Assembly (NCBI RefSeq): GCF_002432345.1
Contig: NZ_DJDT01000330.1
Location: forward strand, 1-33,341
DNA from: Pedobacter sp. UBA5917
GTDB lineage: Bacteria; Bacteroidota; Bacteroidia; Sphingobacteriales; Sphingobacteriaceae
Direction of reading: 5' to 3'
Length of the DNA: 33,341 bases
In this document: piece after piece, positions 17,301-24,882 of the stretch
How positions within the stretch are numbered: the first letter of the stretch is position 1
Layout: every line of letters starts with the position of its first letter
The notes under the pieces: model-generated
What the model saw: the letters and a program-made list of their open reading frames with translations, nothing else
What the model was told of the DNA's origin: nothing
The model's database searches: none
Position numbers and translations under genes: made by a program

Positions 17301-17502
17301 CTCCTTTTTCGTCGGTAATTTTCCCTTTAATTACCTCTATAAATAAGTTACCTGTTGTTTTAAACCGGTTTTTTGCAGTTGCTGGTCCATTGGGTGCGAG
17401 AAACAGGCACAAGAAAAGAAAACACAGGATTTTGAGGGCAGAAAACTGCCCATACGGTTTATACTTAGCCCTAAGATCAGCCCGTAAATTAAGAATCATC
17501 AT
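14335..17502 (-). CDS. susC: SusC/RagA-family TonB-dependent outer-membrane transporter
   Basis: This 1055-residue transporter has an N-terminal hydrophobic export signal (ILCFLFLCLFLAPNGPATA). A carboxypeptidase-regulatory-like beta-sandwich follows at about 58-135 (IKGKITDEKGGGLPGVSVKL, SFVGYETREV). Next come a TonB-box-like stretch DDVVVVGFGTQ and the plug domain with GRSLTNTLAGKVAGVISVQ and DATATAIYGIRGANGVILIT. The remainder is the 22-strand barrel, ending KTFILGANINF with terminal Phe. No N-terminal STN signalling domain is present and no ECF/anti-sigma pair is adjacent, in line with control by the hybrid regulator instead. It lies downstream of a copy of the shared TGTTAC-repeat promoter and is coupled to susD. 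It imports oligosaccharides of unknown identity. Confidence 0.96.
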   Translation of the reverse strand: MMILNLRADLRAKYKPYGQFSALKILCFLFLCLFLAPNGPATAKNRFKTTGNLFIEVIKGKITDEKGGGLPGVSVKLKGTKTGTVTDADGSYSLKLEMAKGTLVFSFVGYETREVELDGKNTIDIVLKEAGNTMDDVVVVGFGTQKKSTLVGAVSTVKVADLKVAAGRSLTNTLAGKVAGVISVQRSGEPGKDDAQFWIRGISTFGAGREPLVLVDGVERAMNNVEPEDVDNFSVLKDATATAIYGIRGANGVILITTRRGKMAKPAVNFKYEQGRLKATSKPKFVDAPTYLTLLNEANLATNPSYVTPYTPEIIEKYRSGADPLLYPNVDWMGLMMKDFSNNQRATMNVSGGSEKAKYYVSGSYYDESGIWSTDALKTYNSQSKLQRINFRSNIDLQLRNDMELSLGLGGYLMLNNYPGDGNTGGIWYNMMLATPAKYAPTAPDPDDPRKVIYLNSGGSGNFNPYQYLVDRGYTNQWANTLQTDITLKYDANKLVKGLKSSVKFSYDAYSYNNVQRLRSGDSWTIVPPGRDPLTGKLVLQKTYTGSKDLSYTKSAGGNRRIYFVGQLDYNRQFGDHTVSGMIAYNQQDYQNGDAGNAMAALPFRFMGLVSRATYGYKSRYFVEANAGYNGSENFAAGHRFGLFPSAGVSWIASEESFFKKLINQDYVSFLKFRASIGLKGNDNLGARRFAYLTTVGGGYGAYVLGQDVNVNWGSVGENEWGADLTWEKEREINLGFELRFLKGFNLQADFFNRHRKGIFLQRNSIPQTAGLNQRPWGNIGEFKNHGIDATLEYSKNIGEVNVAVRGNYTFARNNLLDNDEPDYVYTYQNAKGKRLGQPFGLIAEGLFTSQEEINSSPRQTFGAVRVGDIKYRDINGDGVIDTYDDVAIGNSDVPEIVYGFGTSVAYKGFDVSIFFQGAGNMNFMLGGDGFFPFTRGETQGNVTYYATDRWSPTNQSQDVLFPRLSSGSNPNNYRNSTWWQRKADYLRLKTAEIGYSLPKKWTEKVKISTFRVYASGMNLYTFSSFKFWDPELGNGNGASYPLQKTFILGANINF

Positions 17503-17510
17503 TTGGAATA

Positions 17511-17530
17511 TTTGGTTATATATGGTTAGT
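17511..17530 (-). promoter_or_regulatory. ACTAACCA leader element of susC (doubled)
   Basis: In transcription direction the susC leader contains ACTAACCATA (17530-17521), then TATAACCAAA (17520-17511), ending 8 nt before the ATG. Near-identical ACTAACCAAA elements lie 7 and 10 nt before the ATGs of the GH2 and LamG/beta-helix genes. It may be a translation-initiation or RNA-binding element. Confidence 0.4.
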
Positions 17531-17552
17531 TTATTTGCCCGTTTGATGGAGG

Positions 17553-17618
17553 CAATTTTATTGTTAAAAAGTCTGTTTTAACTATCGCTCCGTAACAAAA
17601 AAGCGTCTTTTTGTAACA
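17553..17618 (-). promoter_or_regulatory. susC promoter with paired TGTTAC operator (copy A)
   Basis: On minus, TGTTAC at 17618-17613 and at 17597-17592 lie exactly 21 bp start to start. After 31 nt comes TAAAATTG (17560-17553), a variant of the Bacteroidota -7 box TAnnTTTG. No TTTG -33 box is found at the usual distance, as expected for an activator-dependent promoter. The same elements with identical spacing precede the GH2 gene, so this is the best candidate for the binding site of the hybrid regulator's AraC-type domain. Confidence 0.65.
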
Positions 17619-17627
17619 ACGGGTGCA

Positions 17628-18506
17628 TTATTGGCCCTTTTTGGCAAATTGATAGCTCAAAAAAACCTCGTGCGTGGCACCAATAGATGTAGACTGGCCA
17701 TCAGGGCTGGTTTCGTAAGCATAGCCTGCCTTAAAATGGCTGTTTATTTTAAAGCCACCGTAAAATGCCGGACCATAGCTAAAGCGGTACAGACCGCCCG
17801 CCCAGAAATTCTGCTTAAAATACAGGGTGAGCATGGTTTGGGTTCTGCCCTGAAATTCGCTTTTGTTCCTGTAGATCAACTGTGGTACTATTTCGGCGAA
17901 ACCGGTATTGATTTTATATGCGGCAGAAAATAAAAACACCTGCCCTTTCTGCTGCCCGAAGTTGACATTATCCCGATCCGATCGGAAAAGCGAAGGAAGA
18001 GCAACACCAAGATTTAAACTTTTGTAATTATAGTTTAGTCCAAAATCGCCTTCAAAACCACTCCTGTTATTTTCGGCACTGCCAATTGTAGGATCATCCG
18101 GATTGGATACATTCAGGTTTCCGGTGCTGATGCCCTGTCTTGATGCACCTGCAGAAACGCCAAAACTCAACCTGGAGTGATCGTTTAAAGGCAAATGGTA
18201 AGCAAAGGTTAAAAGGCCGGCTGTATTATTGATCAACCCTTGCCTATCGCTGTAAAATCTGCCTCCAATGGCGATATTCTTTTTCAGGGGCAATTCGGCG
18301 GTAACGAAGGCCGAAGTAACAGCACGGTCTGAACCTGCCCACTGCATACGCGAAACAGCGGTAACCTGTCCCTGATTTTCTGCACCTGCAAAAGCAGGAT
18401 TGTACATAAAAGGATGGTTATAGTAATGATTGTATGAGGTAGCCTGTTGCGAAAAGCTTTTTAAACCAAGCGAAGCCAACACTAAAACGGCCAATAAATG
18501 TTTCAT
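17628..18506 (-). CDS. PorP/SprF-family type IX secretion partner protein
   Basis: This 292-residue outer-membrane barrel has the signal peptide MKHLLAVLVLASLGLKSFS followed by QQATSYNHYYNHPFMYNPAFAG. YNHY...NPAFAG is the characteristic start of PorP/SprF proteins, and repeated strands such as IAIGGRFYSDRQGLINNTAG and FKAGYAYETS complete the family pattern. SprF-type proteins are needed for T9SS export or attachment of partner proteins with a type-B C-terminal domain. The gene starts 2 nt after the stop of exactly such a protein, so the two are a dedicated cargo/partner pair. The rest of the secretion machine is not in this window. Confidence 0.92.
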   Translation of the reverse strand: MKHLLAVLVLASLGLKSFSQQATSYNHYYNHPFMYNPAFAGAENQGQVTAVSRMQWAGSDRAVTSAFVTAELPLKKNIAIGGRFYSDRQGLINNTAGLLTFAYHLPLNDHSRLSFGVSAGASRQGISTGNLNVSNPDDPTIGSAENNRSGFEGDFGLNYNYKSLNLGVALPSLFRSDRDNVNFGQQKGQVFLFSAAYKINTGFAEIVPQLIYRNKSEFQGRTQTMLTLYFKQNFWAGGLYRFSYGPAFYGGFKINSHFKAGYAYETSPDGQSTSIGATHEVFLSYQFAKKGQ

Positions 18507-18508
18507 AA

Positions 18509-21475
18509 TTATCTGATTAGCGTAATACTTCCACTTTTGATTACTTTACCCTTTTCGGCGATTGAGTAGAAATAAAGTCCGGTTGGCGCAGGCGATCCGT
18601 TAATGGTTCCATCCCATTTTTCGAAAGCTTCTGAACTTAAAACCTGTTGTCCCTGCCGGTTTACCACGGTTACCCTGAGTTTTGAATAGTAACCGATATT
18701 CTCAATTTCCCAATAGTCATTTTTGCCGTCGCCGTTTGGGCTGAGCAGGTTCCGTGGGTTTAATGGCGGTTTTTCGGCATCTTCTGTTACTGTTTTATCT
18801 TCTACCGAAATGCTGATCTTCTGCGAAACCGACGAAACATTATCTTCCCCAATGGCTTTGGCTGTAACCTGGTAAATCCCTTTGGTTACTTTGGTCCAAT
18901 TAAAAATGTAGGGCGTTTTTGTAAGTTCGGTCAGTTTGCTGCTGCCTTGGTAAAACTCTACTTTGGCAATTTTAACATTGCTGTTGATGGTGGCTTCCAG
19001 TGGAATATCGGCACCTGGCTTAAATTTTGCGTTTGCGGTTGGACTGGTTACAAAAACAGAAATGGCTGTTGGCTGTGCCGACCGGATAAAAATTCCCTTG
19101 CGCAGTTTGGTAAACTGTTTCAAATTGGCCGAATCGAGCAAGGTGGTTAATCCCTGATCGATTACCTCATTGCTATCCAGCACAATATTCTTAAGGTTTT
19201 TAAGAAAAACAACGGCCTGTTGGTTAATGCCATACTGGGCACCCGTTCCATTGGCCATGCTTAGTCCAGTTCTGTAAAATTTGTTTTCTTTAATTTTTAC
19301 ATTGCTGGCAGACGAAACCACCATATTTACGCCCAAAATGTCTTCAAAAGTGTTCTTTTCGATCAGAATATCGTCGAATACACCTGCCGGCGAGAGGTCG
19401 TATCCCGCACCATCGGCAATGGATATCGATCCGGCCTGGTTGCTCCATGGTGCTGGGTTGAAATAACCTGTAGAACGGATGGTGTTGTTCCGGATAATGA
19501 GTTTATAAATACTGGATGCCCCGGGCGCAATTTCGGTGTTTACGGTAACACCGCTATGCCCGGTATCGAAAATATTGTTCTCAATCAAACCATGCCCTGC
19601 TTTAACGAGTACCCGGCCAGAACTACGGAAATTATTATTACGGAGGATAAAGTTTTCGCACCTGCGGTTAGGAGAATATAACCTGGCACCTGCTGCCCAT
19701 GGTGAAACACGGTCTAAAGTTACATTTGATCCGGATTTGGCGGTTACCACGGCAAAATCAGAAACCAAAGAGGTACGCAGCGAATCGCCCACCTGCAAAG
19801 TGCTTCGCGAAAGGGTAAGTATATTTCCGGATACGGCATTTACCACATATTCGCCATCCCAGGTTACACTCCACGAATCGTCGCCGGCATCCTTAACTTC
19901 AGAGTTTTCTACTGTAGGGCCAACGCGGGTAAGCGTATGCTGAATGGCATCCCATGAGGAAGAAAGCAAACGTTCTTGTGTGGCGCCGGCAGGCAATGGA
20001 CCTGGTACAACCTTACAGCCATCCAATATGGTGCCGCCCTCGCCTCCTACTTCAAATATGCCAAAACCGGGGGCAGAAAGCACCGATACATTTTGCAGTT
20101 TAATACCACCCCGGTTATTGCCCAGGGCTACAGCATGGGGAATCCCATCATCATTGCCCGTACTTAAACTGGCCATATCGCCAACTACGGCAACCCCTGG
20201 TAAAGCAGGTTGTGATACCCTGACAACAGAATCGCTGATAATCGCAGCTGTTGATCCCCAGAGGAATACATTGCCCTTTTTTCTGAAACGGGTGGCATGA
20301 TCAACAATATCGATGCGGCTGTATGCTTTAACGGCATAACCTTTATGGATTTTAATATCAACATAACCCGATCCGGTGGCAATAATATCACCCTGAGTAA
20401 ATGTTAGGGGGTTATAATCGATTTTTAATCCCTGGATGGTTACATTTTTTGAATCGGATAAAGAAAGCGCCCGTGTTTTTTTACCGCATACCATGGTTAC
20501 CCCGTCAGCAATTATTTTTAAATTATTTACGCTGTTGATCGAAATAAATTCGGCCTCCTGCACGGTACCGGTGTAGGTACCAGGCGGAATGGTTACTTCG
20601 GCCACATGATCATCAATTGCTGTTTGGATAATTTCCCTTAACCTGGCAATAGAAAAAGGTGGTGTTGGCGGTGTATTATCCGGACAAAGTACATTAATAT
20701 CGGCCTTGGTTAAAGCCCTGTTGTAAAAACGCATATCGGCTATAGCCATTTTCTCCATATAGGTACCAATTTCTGGTGCGTATTGTAAAGCCGTATTAAT
20801 GGCAAAATCAGCATCGTTGCTTACAGGATTCAGGCTCAGTTTTTTACCGTTTACATAAAGTTTCATTCCTGTTTTTCTGTCGCCGATACCATCATAAACC
20901 AGGGCAATATGCAACCATTGGCCCTGCGGGTGGTCGGTATTGTTAAGCTCTGCCACGCTTCTGTTCTTCCAGCCGTTACCGGCGGTATTTACAGCGTTTT
21001 CAAATTCGATTTTATGGCCTTTCAGGTCTATTTCGAATCTTCCTCCTGGCTGGTTGTCGTTTCCATAGGCAAATAAAATCCGGCCTGCGTTATCATCTGC
21101 ACCTGGATCTATTTTTACCCATGCGCAAAATGTTCTGGCTGTACTGCCCGATGTGCCCAACCAGGTGTTACCACTGGTATTGGATAAAATAACGCCACCA
21201 TCCCTTCCTGCGGGAAAATAAACAGCATTTTGTGCAGCACCGTTAATGGTTACCGCATTCCACTGAAAATTGTTTCCAAAAGCCTGCTGTGCGCCTGCTT
21301 TAATGGCCGTAATGTGCCTGTTATTGCCCGAATAATCTTTTAAATAAGTATCGCCGGGCTGATAATCAAACTTGTACCAGGCATTAATACCAGAGGTAAC
21401 ATCCTGGGCACGGATAGGCAATAAGAATCCCATTAACCCTGTAAACAGGATTAACCTCATGTAAATAAATCTCAT
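18509..21475 (-). CDS. Cell-surface LamG / parallel beta-helix / Ig-like protein with T9SS type-B sorting domain
   Basis: This 988-residue modular protein has a signal peptide ending PIRAQ. A LamG/concanavalin-like domain occupies about 20-260 (INAWYKFD, ARTFCAWVKID, WLHIALVYDG, LYVNGKKLSL). A right-handed parallel beta-helix occupies about 280-800 (NVTIQGLKIDY, ENFILRNNNFRSS, ILIEKNTFEDI). An Ig-like domain follows at about 805-895 (SPTANAKFKPGADIPLEATI). The gliding-motility-type C-terminal domain lies at about 905-988, starting LSPNGDGKNDYWEI and ending GSITLIR. It is therefore predicted to be exported by T9SS and surface-bound with the help of the adjacent SprF. The helix carries Asp509 and Asp532-Asp533 with the same spacing as the GH110-like neighbour, so it may be an uncharacterised glycan-cleaving enzyme. 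Activity is unproven; a purely binding role is the alternative. Confidence 0.88.
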   Translation of the reverse strand: MRFIYMRLILFTGLMGFLLPIRAQDVTSGINAWYKFDYQPGDTYLKDYSGNNRHITAIKAGAQQAFGNNFQWNAVTINGAAQNAVYFPAGRDGGVILSNTSGNTWLGTSGSTARTFCAWVKIDPGADDNAGRILFAYGNDNQPGGRFEIDLKGHKIEFENAVNTAGNGWKNRSVAELNNTDHPQGQWLHIALVYDGIGDRKTGMKLYVNGKKLSLNPVSNDADFAINTALQYAPEIGTYMEKMAIADMRFYNRALTKADINVLCPDNTPPTPPFSIARLREIIQTAIDDHVAEVTIPPGTYTGTVQEAEFISINSVNNLKIIADGVTMVCGKKTRALSLSDSKNVTIQGLKIDYNPLTFTQGDIIATGSGYVDIKIHKGYAVKAYSRIDIVDHATRFRKKGNVFLWGSTAAIISDSVVRVSQPALPGVAVVGDMASLSTGNDDGIPHAVALGNNRGGIKLQNVSVLSAPGFGIFEVGGEGGTILDGCKVVPGPLPAGATQERLLSSSWDAIQHTLTRVGPTVENSEVKDAGDDSWSVTWDGEYVVNAVSGNILTLSRSTLQVGDSLRTSLVSDFAVVTAKSGSNVTLDRVSPWAAGARLYSPNRRCENFILRNNNFRSSGRVLVKAGHGLIENNIFDTGHSGVTVNTEIAPGASSIYKLIIRNNTIRSTGYFNPAPWSNQAGSISIADGAGYDLSPAGVFDDILIEKNTFEDILGVNMVVSSASNVKIKENKFYRTGLSMANGTGAQYGINQQAVVFLKNLKNIVLDSNEVIDQGLTTLLDSANLKQFTKLRKGIFIRSAQPTAISVFVTSPTANAKFKPGADIPLEATINSNVKIAKVEFYQGSSKLTELTKTPYIFNWTKVTKGIYQVTAKAIGEDNVSSVSQKISISVEDKTVTEDAEKPPLNPRNLLSPNGDGKNDYWEIENIGYYSKLRVTVVNRQGQQVLSSEAFEKWDGTINGSPAPTGLYFYSIAEKGKVIKSGSITLIR

Positions 21476-21485
21476 AATTTTAAAT

Positions 21486-21495
21486 TTTGGTTAGT
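21486..21495 (-). promoter_or_regulatory. ACTAACCAAA leader element of the LamG/beta-helix gene
   Basis: ACTAACCAAA on minus ends 10 nt before the ATG at 21475 and is identical over 10 nt to the element before the GH2 gene. No TGTTAC repeat pair is found upstream of this gene. Confidence 0.4.
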
Positions 21496-21527
21496 TTATG
21501 CTAAATGGTTCCGTTGTAAAAACCGGT

Positions 21528-21641
21528 TTAAACGCGGACTATTTTTGGTTTGCTTTTCCAGCCGCGGTATTTCCAGCAGCCGTAATAAAATAGAAACAGG
21601 TTTTCTATCGGATAAAAAATGGAGTAGATTTTCTTCATCAT
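21528..21641 (-). CDS. Possible 37-residue small protein
   Basis: The 191-nt gap between the sulfatase and the LamG/beta-helix gene holds an ATG-ATG-AAG-AAA start at 21641 and a frame of 37 codons ending TAA at 21528-21530. The product starts MMKKIYSIFYPIENLFLFYY and ends WKSKPKIVRV. It is rich in aromatic residues, with a basic tail. It has no recognisable family and could be chance, an operon small protein, or the remnant of a longer gene. Its start lies 25 nt after the sulfatase stop, a plausible operon spacing. Confidence 0.3.
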   Translation of the reverse strand: MMKKIYSIFYPIENLFLFYYGCWKYRGWKSKPKIVRV

Positions 21642-21666
21642 TGAATATTTTGGTTGATAAAATGGT

Positions 21667-23133
21667 TTATTGTTGTTTTATTTCTTCGAGTTTAAGCGCC
21701 AATTCCTTCAAGATTTCAGGCTGGGCGGTATTCAGATTTTTGCTTTCGGAAGGGTCATTTTTAAGGTTGTAAAGCTGCTTGCCTTCTTCTATATACTTCC
21801 AGTTTTTATAAATAAGAGATAAACTGTTGTTCATGGCATGCTCTACCAAACTTTCGCGTCCGGAATGAGCTTTGCCTGTTAACACAGAGAGCAGGTTAAA
21901 ACTATCGGGAGCATCCTGTTTTCTTAATTTCTGATCCGATAATCGGGCAAAAGAGGCAAATAAATCAAGCTGACTGATGAGTGATGAAGATAAACCGGTT
22001 TTTACATAACCGGGCCAATGCACAATAAAGGGAACCCGTGTTCCACCTTCGTAAACACTGTATTTACCACCTCTGAAGGGGCCAGCGGCCGAATGACCAA
22101 TTGCTTTTGAAACAGCTTCATCTTCGTAACCGTCGGCTAAAGCAGGGCCATTATCACTGCTAAAAACAATCATGGTGTTCTCCAATAACCCTTTAGCTTT
22201 TAAGTGGGCTACCAGTTCGCCAATTGTAAAATCGAGCTGTAAAATGGCATCCCCCCTAAGCCCCATAGTACTTTTCCCTATAAATTTGGCATTTGGTGAA
22301 CGTGGTACATGTATATCATGTGTAGCGAAATACAGGAAGAAAGGCTGTTTCTGATGTTGATCGATAAAATTAATGGCTTTGTTTGTAAGGGTTGCTGCAA
22401 TGTCGCCATCTCTCCACCTGGCATTTTTACCACCCTTCATAAACCCGATGCGGCTAATACCGTCAACTATGGTGTTATTGTGCTGGGCATCAGCCTTTAT
22501 TTTTAGCATTTCGGGATTTTCGTAACCCGTTGGGTCATTTCCAACCTTATTGTGGTAGTTTACTTTGATCGGATCATTCGGATCTGCGCCAACCACTCGG
22601 TGGTTTTCTACAAAAACACAGGGAACACGATCGGCCGTTGCCGGAATAATAAAGCTATAATCAAACCCTATTTCCAAAGGTCCGGGTGCTAGTTCATTGT
22701 TCCAGTCGGGCCCGTTTTTATCGCCCAAACCCAAATGCCATTTTCCTACAACCGCAGTTTTATAGCCGACATTTTTAAGCATGCCCGGCAGGGTTAAGGT
22801 TTTTGTACCGATAATTAAAGGTGCATCGCCATCTGCAATTCCTGTTCCTTTTTGTCGCCAGGCATATTTTCCCGTCAGCATCGAAAAACGCGAAGGTGTA
22901 CAGGTGGATGATGTTGCATGTGCATTGGTAAACCGCAGTCCTTTTTTTGCCAGCGCATCAATATTTGGGGTACTGATTTTTTTGGCTCCGTAACAGCTCA
23001 GGTCGCCATAGCCCAGATCATCGGCATAAATGATAATAATATTGGGTTTCCTACCTTGCGCTGCAACGCTAAAAGTGTAAAAGCAGCATAGGGTAGTTAT
23101 CATCATGCAAATAAAATGTCTATTTTTTAACAT
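21667..23133 (-). CDS. Family S1 (formylglycine-dependent) sulfatase, exported
   Basis: I start this 488-residue enzyme at ATG 23133 (MLKNRHFICMM), which precedes a signal peptide ending FSVAAQG. The upstream in-frame ATG at 23166 lies deep inside the preceding gene. PNIIIIYADDLGYGDLSCYG supplies the calcium-binding Asp38-Asp39. STCTPSRFSMLTGKYAWR holds the C-x-P-S-R motif with Cys78, which must be converted to formylglycine. GKWHLGLG and SSDNGPALADG are further sulfatase signatures. It removes sulfate esters from a glycan, probably in the periplasm. The formylglycine-generating or anSME maturase is not in the window. The gene overlaps the end of the GH110-like gene by 14 nt, so they are co-translated. 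The S1 subfamily and sulfate position cannot be read by eye. Confidence 0.93.
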   Translation of the reverse strand: MLKNRHFICMMITTLCCFYTFSVAAQGRKPNIIIIYADDLGYGDLSCYGAKKISTPNIDALAKKGLRFTNAHATSSTCTPSRFSMLTGKYAWRQKGTGIADGDAPLIIGTKTLTLPGMLKNVGYKTAVVGKWHLGLGDKNGPDWNNELAPGPLEIGFDYSFIIPATADRVPCVFVENHRVVGADPNDPIKVNYHNKVGNDPTGYENPEMLKIKADAQHNNTIVDGISRIGFMKGGKNARWRDGDIAATLTNKAINFIDQHQKQPFFLYFATHDIHVPRSPNAKFIGKSTMGLRGDAILQLDFTIGELVAHLKAKGLLENTMIVFSSDNGPALADGYEDEAVSKAIGHSAAGPFRGGKYSVYEGGTRVPFIVHWPGYVKTGLSSSLISQLDLFASFARLSDQKLRKQDAPDSFNLLSVLTGKAHSGRESLVEHAMNNSLSLIYKNWKYIEEGKQLYNLKNDPSESKNLNTAQPEILKELALKLEEIKQQ

Positions 23134-24874
23134 GATCAGCGGTTTTAAAGTCATCATCCCCATCAACCGTTACATTCGAGCAGTTTTCGATTACAAAAGC
23201 TTTTGCATCCGGCAGGTTTTTGATATAACTATTGCTTTTTTCTATTTTATTGTCCTTAAAAACCAATCCATCAACACAATAGACATTAATAATACGCGGA
23301 TCGAAAATTTTAAAGGTATTGTTGGTGATGCTAATATTTTTATGGTAGCGGCTTTTTGCCCTTACATTTTTCATAATGCCCGATCCCACCTGGATACAGG
23401 CATTGCCCCACACACCATAGTTGCAGTTATCGAACGTATTGTTGCGGATGGTTACACCATTTACGCCCGATTGTTCGAACCAGAAACTCGCATCGCCCTC
23501 AAATAAAACCGCAGCTCCCGGCACATGGAAAATATTGTTTTCAACCAGGGTTTTACCACGTGAGTTTAACAAAATCCCCCTGGCACGGTTACCACGGATA
23601 ACGCAGTTTCGGATTAAAACCTCCGGATAATTGTTTGCCGCGGCAATTACATCACCGGGTTTTGTTTGGGAAGAAATAGGTTCTTTAAAAACAACCCTCG
23701 TAAACTCTTTATTGATCTTTTCGCTGCTCTTTACCGAATTTTGGGCAAAGGTTACGATGCTGGCCGCATCGGCAAATTCGACCTCAAGACCCGGTTTTAA
23801 ATATTCGAAACCGAACTGGTGCTTGTGGATCAGTTCTACTTCGATTTCGTAGGGTGAAATAACTCTGGTGATTTTGCTATAAATGCCATGAATATTGGTG
23901 GCATCATCTTTCTGGTTTTCGAAAAGGCAGTTTTCGATCACGATTTTACCCGAGCAGTTCGAAAAATGGGTCGCATCTGCAGTAATGCTCACCACCCGTC
24001 CGCTTCCAGGAGATGGGGTAACCCTTACATGGTTGATGAAAATATCCCGGCTGTTCTGTGCCACAATCCCCATACCGCCACAATGAAAAATATCAATGTC
24101 GTTAAACCTGATGCCGGCACTATTGGAAATGTTAAAGGCGGGCACCAAACGGAATGCAGATGCAAAAACCATCACATTACCTGGTGTACCTTTCACTTCG
24201 GGCAACAAAAGTTTAACAATACCCGGCTTGAGTTCTTTTACGGGAACATTTGCGCCTACCCAAAAATCGTTGGCCATAAAAGCCGTTTCTCTTTTTATGG
24301 GATCAAATTCCAGGAGATCGCTCCAGGGATAAACCGTACCCGTGCTGTCAGTAAAAATTAAAGTCTGATGATCCAGTTTATAGGGAAATTTCTTACTGAA
24401 CTGAACCGTCATCCCAGCTTTATCCACACTTAAAATTTTTGCCTCGCTATGGAAAGTACGTACGTAATCAATAGCGAAATTTTTAAAGGAAATGTTTTTG
24501 CTATCCTGCAATAAAAACGGACTCACAAATCCGCTAAGGATAAACTGAGATCCCTGTCCATCTATTTCAAGGTTTTCGATTCCGGTAAGGTCGAAAACAA
24601 ACCGTTTTAAACCTTCGTCGTTATTGCTCATAAAAACGTATTTTTCTACAGCCAGATCGCGTTTAAACCGGTAAACTGCTTTCGGGAAAATTAGCTTCTC
24701 AGCTTTTATCTCCCTGCAGTAAGCCAGCGCTGCCCGTACCATGGGCGTAGCATCATCCGGCCGTTGGTATTTGGCAAAATCAGCTGCATTTACTATCCTG
24801 TCATCAGCATTGGCCAGTAAAACCATTATACAACAGGCCAGTGTGGTCCATAATTTCTTCAAAAGTAAGTTCAT
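23120..24874 (-). CDS. GH110-like right-handed beta-helix glycosidase (putative alpha-1,3-galactosidase)
   Basis: This 584-residue protein has the signal peptide MNLLLKKLWTTLACCIMVLLANA. The layout resembles GH110 exo-alpha-1,3-galactosidases as I know them: KLIFPKAVYRFKRD, FMSNNDEGLKRFVFDLTGI, NLEIDGQGSQFILSGFVSPF, KNISFKNFAIDYVR. Later comes a beta-helix with VTPSPGSGRVVSITADATHF, IVIENCLFENQKDDATNIHG and VLIRNCVIRGNRARGILLNS. Asp300 and Asp323-Asp324 on the helix are the best catalytic candidates. GH110 enzymes cleave terminal alpha-1,3-galactose from host glycans or algal galactans. It lies 8 nt after the GH2 gene and overlaps the sulfatase. The beta-helix fold is clear; the family assignment is probable, and the substrate is inferred. 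Confidence 0.72.
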   Translation of the reverse strand: MNLLLKKLWTTLACCIMVLLANADDRIVNAADFAKYQRPDDATPMVRAALAYCREIKAEKLIFPKAVYRFKRDLAVEKYVFMSNNDEGLKRFVFDLTGIENLEIDGQGSQFILSGFVSPFLLQDSKNISFKNFAIDYVRTFHSEAKILSVDKAGMTVQFSKKFPYKLDHQTLIFTDSTGTVYPWSDLLEFDPIKRETAFMANDFWVGANVPVKELKPGIVKLLLPEVKGTPGNVMVFASAFRLVPAFNISNSAGIRFNDIDIFHCGGMGIVAQNSRDIFINHVRVTPSPGSGRVVSITADATHFSNCSGKIVIENCLFENQKDDATNIHGIYSKITRVISPYEIEVELIHKHQFGFEYLKPGLEVEFADAASIVTFAQNSVKSSEKINKEFTRVVFKEPISSQTKPGDVIAAANNYPEVLIRNCVIRGNRARGILLNSRGKTLVENNIFHVPGAAVLFEGDASFWFEQSGVNGVTIRNNTFDNCNYGVWGNACIQVGSGIMKNVRAKSRYHKNISITNNTFKIFDPRIINVYCVDGLVFKDNKIEKSNSYIKNLPDAKAFVIENCSNVTVDGDDDFKTADHVKK

Positions 24875-24882
24875 CTTATCTG

